From: Mesostigma viride
Lineage: Eukaryota; Streptophyta; Mesostigmatophyceae; Mesostigmatales; Mesostigmataceae
Assembly: GCA_009746045.1 (NCBI GenBank)
Contig: RPFO01000079.1
Span: 5,980,733 to 6,044,732, forward strand
Length of the DNA: 64,000 nt
Reading direction: 5' to 3'
The translations under genes and the position numbers were made by a program. The notes under the pieces were generated by a model. The model saw only the letters and a program-made list of their open reading frames with translations. It was not told the DNA's origin and searched no databases. Below are positions 23,901-36,496 of this stretch, piece after piece; positions within the stretch are counted from its first letter, which is position 1, and every line of letters starts with the position of its first letter.

Positions 23901-26900
23901 ACACGCACAGACACACACATTCCTTGCCGCCGCACTCACAATCTGTAGGTCAATTTTCGATCCTGTGCCGGGCTCTGTCCGTGGTTTGCCCTGCCCTGCC
24001 CGCCATGTCGGGCTGTACATGCGTGGTCCGGCGGCTGCCATCCACATGTGGTGGTGGCTGTAGACATGTGCACGTGCTGCATGTGTGGGTGGTGGCCTGT
24101 GGTTTCAATGCCCCCCCCCCCCCCACGACCTGTAACCATGACCTATAAACATGAGATATAATTATGCCTTTTAACACTTACCCAGAACCATTACCCCACA
24201 ACTGGGACCGGCCAACGCAGCCCATGTCGCGATTGACACCTGTCGCATGCACATGCATATGATGGATTCCACCTGGTCATGTGACAAATACTGTTGCACG
24301 CAACCCACCCCCTTGCCCTGCATGTCCCCCACAGGCGGCTTCCATGTGGGCGGCGGCGTGAACCCGGGCAACGCATCCAAGTATTTGGACAATGGGGCTA
24401 GCCACGTGATCGTGACGTCGGTGCGTATTTATAGTAGTGATCGGTCGTGAGGTCGGTCAGTATCACTACTGAGAGTAGTGATCGTGACATTGGTGGGTAT
24501 CATTTTACTAGCTATTGTACTAGTGGCAGTGGAAGTATTATAGTGATCACCTTCAATAGTGTTGATTGTGACGTCGGTGAGTAACAAGCTTGCTATTGAG
24601 TAAGGGGCAGATGCCAGTACCATTCGATCGGGTTTAATGAGCCCGATGGGTATGTGCATGCCCTGCGGTCGCAAGCCAGTTTGGCTGATTCAGACTGCCA
24701 GTTCACGCGGCCATCACCCAGACCTGGTAATCTGAACTGCCCTGCCGGCATTCTCCGATCTCACCTGACCTCGCGCGCCCATCGTCCTCTCCTCCACCAC
24801 CCCCTGCCCCTCTCTTCATGGCCACACCAGCCCTCGACCACCCCTTGCACACTTTGTCCTTTGCCACTCCACCCCTCGCATGCTCCTTGTCCTTAACGAT
24901 ACCACGATGTGAATTTCACCCCCCCCTGGCCCCCCAGTACGTGTTCCGGGACGGCAGGATGGACAGCGAGCGGCTGCGCGAGCTGGTGGCCATGGTCGGC
25001 AAGGAGCGGCTGGTTCTGGACCTGAGCTGCCGCAAGAAGGTGGGTGTGCCAGTAAGTAAGTAAGGTGGGTGTGCCAGTAAGTGAGGTGGGTGGGCCAGTA
25101 AGTCAGGTGGGTGGGCCAGTAAGTCAGGTGGGTGGGCCAGTAAGTAAGTAAGGTGGGTGGGCCAGTAAGTAAGTCAGGTGGGTGGGCCAGCAAGTAAGTC
25201 AGGTGCGTGGGCCAGTAAGTAAGTCAGGTGGGTGGGCCAGTAAGTAAGTCAGGTGGGTGGGCCAGTAAGTAAGTCAGGTGGGTGGGCCAGTAAGTAAGTC
25301 AGGTGGGTGGGCCAGTAAGTGAGTAAGGTGGGTGGGCCAGTAAGTAAGTAAGGTGGGTGGGCCAGTAAGTGAGTAAGGTGGGTGGGCCAGTAAGTAAGTA
25401 AGGTGGGTGGGCCAGTAAGTAAGTCAGGTGGGTGGGCCAGTAAGTAAGTCAGGTGGGTGGGCCAGTAAGTAAGTCAGGTGGGTGGGCCAGTAAGTAAGTA
25501 AGGTGGGTGTGCCAGTAAGTGAGGTGGGTGGGCCAGTAAGTAAGTAAGGTGGGTGGGCTAGTAAGTAAGTCAGGTGGGTGGGCCAGTAAGTGAGTAAGGT
25601 GGGTGGGCCAGCAAGTAAGTAAGGTGGGTGGGCCAGTAAGTAAGTCAGGTGGGTGGGCCAGTAAGTAAGTAAGGTGGGTGGGCCAGTAAGTAAGTCAGGT
25701 GGGTGGGCCAGTAAGTAAGTAAGGTGGGTGGGCCAGTAAGTAAGTCAGGTGGGTGGGCCAGTAGGTAAGTAAGGTGGGTGGGCCAGCAAGTAAGTAAGGT
25801 GGGTGGGCCAGCAAGTAAGTAAGGTGGGTGGGCCAGCAAGTAAGTAAGGTGGGTGGGCCAGTAAGTAAGGTGGGTGGGCCAGTAAGTAAGTAAGGTGGGT
25901 GGGCCAGTAAGTAAGGTGGGTGGGCCAGTAAGTAAGTAAGGTGGGTGTGCCAGCAAGTAAGTAAGGTGGGTGGGCCAGCAAGTAAGTAAGGTGGGTGGGC
26001 CAGCAAGTAAGTAAGGTGGGTGGGCCAGTAAGTGAGTAAGGTGGGTGGGCCAGTAAGTAAGTAAGGTGCGTGGGCCAGTAAGTAAGTCAGGTGGGTGGGC
26101 CAGTAAGTAAGTCAGGTGGGTGGGCCAGTAAGTAAGTCAGGTGGGTGGGCCAGTAAGTAAGTAAGGTGGGTGTGCCAGTAAGTGAGGTGGGTGGGCCAGT
26201 AAGTCAGGTGGGTGGGCCAGTAAGTAAGTCAGGTGGGTGGGCCAGTAAGTCAGGTGGGTGGGCCAGTAAGTAAGTCAGGTGGGTGGGCCAGCAACTAAGT
26301 AAGGTGGGTGGGCCAGCAAGTAAGTCAGGTGCGTGGGCCAGTAAGTAAGTCAGGTGGGTGGGCCAGCAACTAAGTAAGGTGGGTGGGCCAGTAAGTAAGT
26401 AAGGTGGGTGGGCCAGTAAGTCAGGTGGGTGGGCCAGTAAGTAAGTCAGGTGGGTGGGCCAGTAAGTAAGGTGGGTGGGCCAGTAAGTAAGTAAGGTGGG
26501 TGGGCCAGTAAGTAAGTCAGGTGGGTGGGCCAGTAAGTAAGTAAGGTGGGTGGGCCAGTAAGTAAGTAAGGTGGGTGGGCCAGTAAGTAAGTCAGGTGGG
26601 TGGGCCAGCAAGTAAGTCAGGTGCGTGGGCCAGTAAGTAAGTCAGGTGGGTGGGCCAGTAAGTAAGTCAGGTGGGTGGGCCAGTAAGTGAGTAAGGTGGG
26701 TGGGCCAGTAAGTAAGTAAGGTGGGTGGGCCAGTAAGTAAGTCAGGTGGGTGGGCCAGTAAGTAAGTAAGGTGGGTGGGCCAGCAAGTAAGTAAGGTGGG
26801 TGTGCCAGTAAGTAAGTAAGGTGGGTGGGCCAGCAAGTAAGGTGGGTGGGCCAGCAAGTAAGTAAGGTGGGTGGGCCAGTAAGTAAGTCAGGTGGGTGGG

Positions 26901-29900
26901 CCAGTAAGTAAGGTGGGTGGGAGGCGAGGCATCCTTGAAGGTGGCGCAAGAAAGCGGGCCGACGAGTGGCGGACCACCAAGCTCCTCCCGCGCGTGCTCT
27001 ACACGCTAGCTGCCGCTGCCGCAGTCCGCTACGCCCAATTAAAAACCGCCCGCCAGTTGTAGCGCCAATGGCGCAGGCACATGGAATGCACGCGTCCACA
27101 AGTGCATGACAGTGGAGCGCATGGCCGAGCGCTGACCCTCAGATGTCTGTTTCCGGGGGGCTATCTTTCGGCTGCGGGGGGTTGAAACAACCACATTTGG
27201 AGCAGCGTTCTAGACTACCATATATGTGTACTGTAAATCTTTATACTTTATAATATAGTAGTATACATATATGTGTATCGTAAGTATTTATACTTTTTAA
27301 TATGTATATGTATTGTAAGTATTTACACCTTTCAATATAGTATATGTATTGTAAGTATTTATGCTCTTTAATGTATAGTAGTATGTATTGTATATTGCGC
27401 TAGTGGGGCAGCGGCTGCATGCTCATCCGCCCGGTCACCGGTTCAGTGAGCATTCCGGTGCCTGTCTAAGCAGTAATGTTATCATTCTGGCTGCTTGCAG
27501 AATGTGTTGTTTGAATGCATGCTGCATGAATTCGGCATGTTAGTGGCACGTGGTGTGAGACCAGCCTAACCTGCACCCAGTTGTCTGCCTCGGCTCGTGT
27601 GTCTTCCAGCCATGTTCCTGACCGCCCACCTGCCCGCCTGCCCAGCTGCTCACCTGCTCACCTGCCCACATGCCCACATGCCCACATGCCCACATGCCCG
27701 CCTGCCCGCCTCCCCGCCTGCCCGCCTGCCCGCCTGCCCGCCTGCCCGCCTGCCCGCCTGCCCGCCTGCCCGCCTGCCCGCCTGCCCGCCTGCCCGCCTG
27801 CCCGCCTGCCCGCCTGCCCGCCTGCCCGCCTGCCCGCCTGCCCGCCTGCCCGCCTGCCCGCCTGCCCGCCTGCCCGCCTGCCCGCCTGCCCGCCTGCCCG
27901 CCTGCCCGCCTGCCCGCCTGCCCGCCTGCCCGCCTGCCCGCCTGCCCGCCTGCCCGCCTGCCCGCCTGCCCGCCTGCCCGCCTGCCCGCCTGCCCGCCTG
28001 CCCGCCTCCCCGCCTGCCCGCCTCCCCGCCTGCCCGCCTCCCCGCCTGCCCGCCTGCCCGCCTGCCCGCCTGCCCGCCTGCCCACCTGCCCGCCTGCCCG
28101 CCTGCCCGCCTGCCCGCCTGCCCGCCTGCCCGCCTGCCCGCCTGCCCGCCTGCCCGCCTGCCCGCCTGCCCGCCTGCCCGCCTGCCCGCCTGCCCGCCTG
28201 CCCGCTTCCCTGCCTGCCCACCTGCCCACCTGCCCACCTTCCACCCGCCCCACCTTCCCCCCGCCCCACCTGCCCCCTGACCCACCTGCCCGGTTCCATG
28301 CTTTGGCCCCCCCCTTCCCACAGGACGGCAAGTACATGGTGGTGACGGACAGGTGGCAGCGCTTCAGCGAGCTGGCGGTGGACGAGGCCACGCTGTGCCA
28401 GATGGCGCGGTCGGCCGACGAGTTCCTTGTGCACGGCGTGGATGTTGAGGGGATGAAGTGAGTGGCTTAGCGTAGCTGTGTGCATCTTATGGTTGGCTGC
28501 ATGCCCGGTGTACATGTGCTCATGAAATTCGTGGGTTTGGTGCATGCTTAGAGTGCATGTGCGCATGGGCTGCTTTGGGGAACTGCGCAAAAGGGTGGTA
28601 GATGGAAATGCTCATTTGCGTGTTGAGCGGCAGGAAAATGCAGCATGACGTGAGCACCCGAGTTTAGTATCAAGAGTTTGTGTATGGGCAGGTGCTGGTG
28701 TGTGTGCGTGTGTATGAACAAGTGCTGGTGGCACCGCCTGTTGAGGCGACTAGGTGTTACTGGACAGTTGAAGCAGGGGATTACTCACCAGGGGGGCTTG
28801 TGCGGAAGGATCCATGGGTGGGAAGCAGTGAGCCTGACAGCCCTTCCTTTCAGGTAAGGGGGTAGTACAAAGCCTCATCTCTGCCAAAGAATAGCTTTCA
28901 ATGCTGTGCTGATGACTAGGGCAGCGGTGCTGCACTAGGTTGCCGTGCAGGCGCTTTTAATAATACATATCCCCCACGGCACATGCCCCCCACGGCACAT
29001 GCCCCCCACGGCACATGCCCCCCACGGCACATGCCCCCCACGGCACATGCCCCCACGGCACATACTTTTCATAATACATGCCCCCCACGGCACATCCCCC
29101 CCACGGCACATGGCGGCGTTTGAGTGGTGCAAGCATCATATCGTGTTTTTCGGCGATGAAATTGCTACTAGGTACTTGCCTGCGGCAGTGGCAACTAGTC
29201 ACCTGTCCAACCCATCTCACATTTTGGCAGCTTCTGTCGCACCGCTGTGCCTCCCATGCCATGCTTGAGGTATCTGGTGCCATGCCTAATTGCCTTCCCC
29301 TTGGCCTTGCGTCCCCGTGGCCTTGTCTCATGTCACGCTGATGCTGGCACCGTGACTCACCTCAGGCTGGGCATCGATGAGGAGTTAGTGGATCTGCTCG
29401 GACGCTTTTCGCCGGTGAGTGCGGCGCACACCACCACCTGGCTTGGGCACTTGAATACCCTATGTGCCGGTGGGCCATCGGTGTTGTCGATATGTGAGCT
29501 TGTACATGTTACACAGCCCAACCAGTGGTGTTTTGCGTTGGTATTGGGCATTCTGGTTCTTGTAGTCGGTTGCTCTCCCGAGCGCATGTCTTGCGCTTCA
29601 CCCCTTTCTGATGTACTAGTGGAGTACTAGTCTTTATCGAGCTGTGAAATGATGGTATTCCTTCACCCCTTTTCTAACATACTAGAAGAGTACTAGTCTT
29701 TATCGAGCTGTGAAATGATGGTATTCCTTCACCCCTTTCTAATGTACTAGAAGAGTACTAGTCTTTATCGAGCTGTGAAATGATGGTATTCCTTCACCCC
29801 TTTCTAATGTACTAGAAGAGTACTAGTCTTTATCGAGCTGTGAAATGATGGTATTCCTTCACCCCTTTCTAATATACTAGAAGAGTACTAGTCTCTATCG

Positions 29901-31021
29901 AGCTGTGAAATGATGGTATTCCTTCACCCCTTTCTAATATACTAGAAGAGTACTAGTCTTTATCGAGCTGTGAAATGATGGTATTCCTTCACCCCTTTCT
30001 AATATACTAGAAGAGTACTAGTCTTTATCGAGCTGTGAAATGATGGTATCCCTTCACCCCTTTCTAATGTACTAGTAGAGTACTAGTCTTTATCGAGCTG
30101 TGATATGATGGTATTCCAGGTGTATAGTTAGTGGTGCCGCCGGTGCAAAAGCCAGGTTTGGAATTTCTACGGTCCAGTTTTTGCATATGCGTGCCTGCAC
30201 TCGTTGTCTCATGGACTTCTTATGGAGAGTTTCCACATGACTAATATGGAGAAGATCCGCATGTGGAGGCAAATGGTTGCTCTATTGTGTCATAATGTGC
30301 CATAGTTGAACAACAAATTGTAAATTAAATGCTGCCGACTGGTAAGCGGAAAAACGCGAAAAGCCATGTTGCTCTAGCTCGTTTCGAACTTTGATTTCCA
30401 CCACAGATTCGGCAGCTATGTGGGTATCATGATCCGTTGGCATCCCAAACTATAACTCAACCGGAAAAAGCTCTTGACTGGAGAGTTGTGCCAGTAATTT
30501 GGAAGTTGTGCGAGATAAACTACGTGAGAGAGGTGCGTCGGAGTGCTACAAACGTATTCTACTCGATCTAGGCATCGAAACGTGAAACTGATTGACCATG
30601 ACTGGATCCGTGAAGGGGGGCATCAATTAATTGTAGGGGGGCACAGCCAATACTAACTATATCAGTATTCACCACATCGCTCCCAGGTTTGGATGCACAA
30701 GGCAACGGTGTATTTTAATCTATGAGACGATTGGTGTATATGAGTCAAATTATGGCGTGACTGGTCATTGATGGGCCGTCCACACGAGACACTGCATCGA
30801 CTTTTTTTTTCTTTGCCAACAATGGTTGTTGATGTTGCAATGTGCAGATCCCGGTGACGTATGCTGGAGGGGCGCGGTCCTTGGAGGACTTGGAACGCGT
30901 TAAGGTGGCGGGACATGGTGCAGTGGATATCACTGTGGGAAGCGCACTGGACATTTTTGGAGGGGATCTCGCGTACTCAGATGTTGTGGCATGGCACAAG
31001 CGGCAAATGGTAACGGCATGA
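20906..31021 (+). CDS. HISN3: HisA: ProFAR isomerase, histidine biosynthesis
   Basis: 1-(5-phosphoribosyl)-5-[(5-phosphoribosylamino)methylideneamino]imidazole-4-carboxamide isomerase, fourth step of histidine synthesis. Eight exons agree in phase: 20906-21044, 21178-21227, 21420-21633, 24335-24420, 24938-25039, 28324-28457, 29366-29414, 30848-31021 (stop TGA). They give 315 codons. It is the eukaryotic (yeast His6/plant HISN3) type. Key blocks: [17 protein letters not shown] (residues 55-71, catalytic Asp60), [10 protein letters not shown] (135-144), [10 protein letters not shown] (188-197), VHGVDVEGM (233-241), VTYAGGA (261-267) and [13 protein letters not shown] (285-297), the last ones forming phosphate-binding turns of the TIM barrel. 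The roughly 50-residue N-terminal extension is basic and Ser/Ala-rich, suggesting plastid targeting (inference). I chose the first ATG in the exon that splices in phase. Exons keep every motif, so the gene appears intact although introns make up over 90% of it. Confidence 0.93.
21877..22126. repeat. (CCCACA)n microsatellite in HISN3 intron 3
   Basis: Nearly perfect hexamers to about 22075, then C-homopolymers interrupted by CA. It starts the 2-kb C-rich complex in the intron 21634-24334. Long frames reading PTPTPT/HTHTHT are artefacts. Confidence 0.97.
22127..22463. repeat. (CCCG)n tetranucleotide array
   Basis: CCCG units with frequent phase slips (CCG insertions). It follows the CCCACA array and grades into CCGA units at about 22464. 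Confidence 0.97.
22464..22711. repeat. (CCGA)n tetranucleotide array
   Basis: About 60 units of CCGA with isolated slips and CTGA variants. The boundary with the CCCG array reads CTCGCCGGCCGACCGA. Confidence 0.97.
22784..23829. repeat. (CCCT)n tetranucleotide array, about 1 kb
   Basis: CCCT units with scattered CCT/CCCC slips, ending in a C-homopolymer followed by CA-rich sequence. Pyrimidine-rich on the sense strand of HISN3 intron 3. Proline/serine-rich open frames of several hundred codons here are spurious. Confidence 0.97.
25040..26932 (+). repeat. Donor-like 25-bp minisatellite filling HISN3 intron 5
   Basis: About 75 units of roughly 21-25 bp start exactly at the exon 5 donor. Each contains AAGGTGGGTG (a copy of the authentic donor AAG/GTGGGTG) and one or two GTAAGT motifs, the consensus 5' splice site. 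Unit length varies by whole GTAA steps. The complementary strand reads as open [16 protein letters not shown] peptides, which I treat as non-coding. Confidence 0.95.
26938..27070 (+). pseudogene. Possible transposon-protein fragment
   Basis: Between two repeat arrays in HISN3 intron 5 one frame reads [20 protein letters not shown] and on through a [20 protein letters not shown] segment to an in-frame TAG, then continues RQWRRHMEC. Composition and an uninterrupted 45-codon frame look like a decayed C-terminus of a mobile-element protein, but I cannot name a family. Confidence 0.25.
27617..28235. repeat. 8-bp array CCCGCCTG, about 75 copies
   Basis: Nearly perfect octamers, with variants CCCACATG at the left end and CCCGCCTC inside. 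It lies just upstream of the exon 6 acceptor (28323). Frames on both strands stay open for 220-310 codons because 8-bp units cycle without stops; they are not genes. Confidence 0.97.
28970..29115. repeat. 17-bp repeat CCCCACGGCACATGCC, about 8 copies
   Basis: Short tandem array in HISN3 intron 6, interrupted once by TTTTCATAATACATG. Confidence 0.9.
29605..30118. repeat. 65-bp minisatellite in HISN3 intron 7, about 8 copies
   Basis: Units of 65-66 bp contain GAGTACTAGTCTTTATCGAG and GAAATGATGGTATTCCTTCA. Few substitutions separate copies. AT-richer than the rest of the intron repeats. Confidence 0.93.
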
Positions 31022-31183
31022 AGCAGGGGCATTGCCAGTCCAATGGGTTTATACTAAGGCAGTGTCACTACAGTGCGAGAATAGTGTTGCCACCAAAGTA
31101 CAGAGTTGAAGTAAAAGGTGGCGTCACGAGACGGACTTAAAAATGGGAGGACTTAAATTGACTAATGTCAAAGGGCCAGGGCA

Positions 31184-31332
31184 TATATAAAGTGCACTTT
31201 CTGGAAACCATACCTATGCATGTGATAAAGCAGCAACCGTACCCCCACACCCGTCATCATGGCCGATCGTACAGTCGTCTTGGATAGTCCGGATGACACG
31301 GAGTTGCTATCTGCGGCTCCAGACCTGGGAGA
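31184..31332 (+). promoter_or_regulatory. TATA box followed by a possible orphan first exon
   Basis: TATATAAAG at 31184-31192 lies about 70 bp ahead of an ATG at 31259 that opens MADRTVVLDSPDDTELLSAA and reaches a consensus donor GTGAGT at 31333 (stop codon if unspliced). No downstream exon is recognisable: LINE copies begin near 31500. Either a gene start cut off by retroelement insertion, or the 5' end of another element. Tentative. Confidence 0.3.
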
Positions 31333-31499
31333 GTGAGTCGCGCCACTTGCCTTCGCGGGTGAAGCGTAGAAAAGTACCTCAACGGGTACTCTATGGCATG
31401 TGCCTTCAGTGCATGTTCACACACTTACTTACATGTGATAAAAATATCCAACAATTAATTCATTAATTAGTTAAGAGCATATCTCGATTGGGAGAATGT

Positions 31500-34396
<2,897 letters not shown>

Positions 34397-35548
34397 CTTG
34401 CATGTCATGCGCATCAATGGGCATGCCACGGAAACCGGAGTACTATGCTAATCTCATTTACTCATTAGAAAAAATAATTACACGAAAGTTACAAATATCG
34501 CCTGCATCATGCCCCAACTATATTATATAACCAGCGACGCGACCTGTGGCCGGAATACCTCCGCCATAAGCAGGACCCCCAGAAGCCCAAGGTGTACTGG
34601 AGGGGCGGGGACCTGATGATCAACCACAAGATGTGGACGCCCCCAGCGGGCTAGAATAGCAATAGCCCTAGCTTGTAACCATTGGCGTCACTGCCGCTAA
34701 GGCAGCCATGCCTAGCTGTGCCAACACACCTAGTCACGTGCCGCCAACGCACGGTACACAACCAGCCATAGCCTTAGCCTAGTCCTAGTACAGCCATGCT
34801 ACGCCCTGGCTATGTTCAGATTACTTGCCCACGCTCCTTGCTATGATATGCTCACATGGGTCTTATTGCACCCACAGTTTGCCGGATCGTTAGCCTGTCC
34901 TTTTCGCTAGCCGCGCCCGATTGCAGCTGTGGCATGCCTTTGGCATGAAGGAGACTGGGGGTCTCTGCCCTTTCTCCTGTAGTGCACACACAGGGATTAA
35001 AAGCACTTCGGTGCTCCGTGACTCCCCAACGGGAGCACGAGTTTAATTAATTAATTAATTAATATTATATAAGAGAGACAACCATGCCTGGACGTATGGC
35101 GATCCAACGCGCTCATCGATATAGTCACTAGAGGGGGATATAATCCTCATCTGAGCTCAGTGAGTTGTCCGCCTCTACTGCGCAATGGTAGACGAGGCGC
35201 GGTAGTGTAGCGGCTATCCTCAGGGGCAACCTGCACCTGCGGACTTCTACTACCCTGCATTCTGCCAATGGCCCGCGGGGCCCGCATGGGGAGAAAACTG
35301 TCAGGAGCATGCATGCCCCACAGGAAGCTAGGTGCTCACTATCGCAGACGGCAGCTCATTTCTCCTTGTCCCATTGGTATCAATCATGCGGGCGTGGAGA
35401 CTCACTGTACAGATAGTCCCAGCCAGAAGCCCTGCATCCTCATCAAGCAATTGTGTCACAACATATAGGTCGGCCGGGTCGCGCCGCGTCGGTGTGGGCC
35501 GCACACAAGTTTGCCAGTGGGTTGCAACGGGACAAGGGGACGCTGCCA
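34397..35548 (-). mobile_element. LINE copy II (3' end), split by a nested retroelement
   Basis: 34397-34519 and 35073-35548 are together collinear with 31540-32090 of copy I: the same ACTTGCATGTCATGCGCAT end, the ATTACACGAAAGTTACAAAT block, TAGTCACTAGAGGGGGATAT and the C-terminal ORF2 tail. The interruption 34531-35061 is a separate insertion with a target-site duplication. The 5' end at 35548 abuts the AAGTAAGTACTTG tail of copy III. Confidence 0.75.
34531..35061 (+). mobile_element. ORF1-only element family B, 5'-truncated, inserted in LINE copy II
   Basis: Plus strand. The ORF1 C-terminus runs 34535-34654 (RRDLWPEYLRHKQDPQ, KVYWRGGDLMINHKMW, stop TAG). A 3' UTR nearly identical to the one at 11586-12014 follows, with a TTAATTAATTAA tail. 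Flanked by an 11-bp target-site duplication ATATTATATAA at 34520-34530 and 35062-35072. This gives the exact limits and shows the element ends directly after ORF1 plus UTR. Confidence 0.85.
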
Positions 35549-35584
35549 TAAGTAAGTACTTGTGTGTCATGCGCATGCCGGCAT

Positions 35585-36096
35585 TAATTAATTAATTAAT
35601 AAGCACGTGACTGCGTCACGTGGGTGCCAATACAGAGTAAAGGAACCTTCAACCCTATATACACAGCGAGAAGGAGGGAGGGCGCCCTAGCTTCTCTCAC
35701 TGCCGCAGGTGGGCAGGCCAGTGGTCTGTGACAGAGCGCTCTCTCCACGGCATGGTGCCGGGGCGCAACACTGTGGGTGCAATACAACCAGTGCAATACC
35801 ATAGGTAGGCTGACGCATAGCTTTATATGCTACAAATGTGAGGTGGGCTCAAGACGTCGGCTACAATGCAATGATTAAGGCGCAAGCTGATGGCCACAAG
35901 GTGCCAGAGCTAATTGAAGGTACTATAACGCTGTGCGCTAATATCGTTTCAAGTGCTGTAATGCCTAAGCTATCCCATAATCGATTGCCCCCATCTAGAC
36001 AACTGCTCTATCCCGGGGAAGCCCGGGGGGGCTTCCACAGTTTCTTGTTGATATAGAGGTCCCCGCCCCGCCAGTACACTTGGGGCTTCTCCCCCG
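35585..36096 (-). mobile_element. ORF1-only element family C, 5'-truncated, inserted in LINE copy III
   Basis: Minus strand. The ORF1 C-terminus GEKPQVYWRGGDLYINKKLW ends at the stop at 36008. A 3' UTR follows with a (TAAT)n tail at 35585-35600. Flanked by a 10-bp target-site duplication ATGCCGGCAT at 35575-35584 and 36097-36106. Removing the insertion and one duplication restores the LINE sequence seen at 31535-31560. Confidence 0.85.
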
Positions 36097-36496
36097 ATGC
36101 CGGCATGCCACGGAGAAAGTTATATGCTAATCTCATTAGAAAAATAATTACACGAAAGTTACAAATATCGTCTGCATCATGCCCCAAACATAAAGCCACT
36201 AGAGGGGGATATAAGGCCTGGCTCATCTGAGCTGTCCTCTACCATGCATGTCGTGGCAGACGTACGAGGCAGTATATATAACAGTGTACATAGCGGCTAT
36301 CCTCAGGGGCAACAACCTCCACCTGAGGACTTCTACCCTGCATTCTCATAGTAACAAATGGGCCGGGCCGCGGGGCCCGTGGGGAGAAAACAGCTAGGGG
36401 CATGCCCCACCACAGGAAGGTGCTTATCGCAGACGGCAGGCCGGCAGCCCATTTCTCCTTGTCTATATCATGCGGGCGCGGAGCCACAGATATTAA

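Noticed and set aside
21687-24148. Open frames up to 779 codons ([28 protein letters not shown]) and their reverse-strand counterparts
   Set aside because: They are translations of tetra- and hexanucleotide arrays within HISN3 intron 3. All frames on both strands are open for the same reason.
27540-28590. Proline/cysteine- and glycine/arginine-rich frames of 220-310 codons
   Set aside because: Produced by the 8-bp CCCGCCTG array in HISN3 intron 5; no unique sequence except the true exon 6 at the right end.
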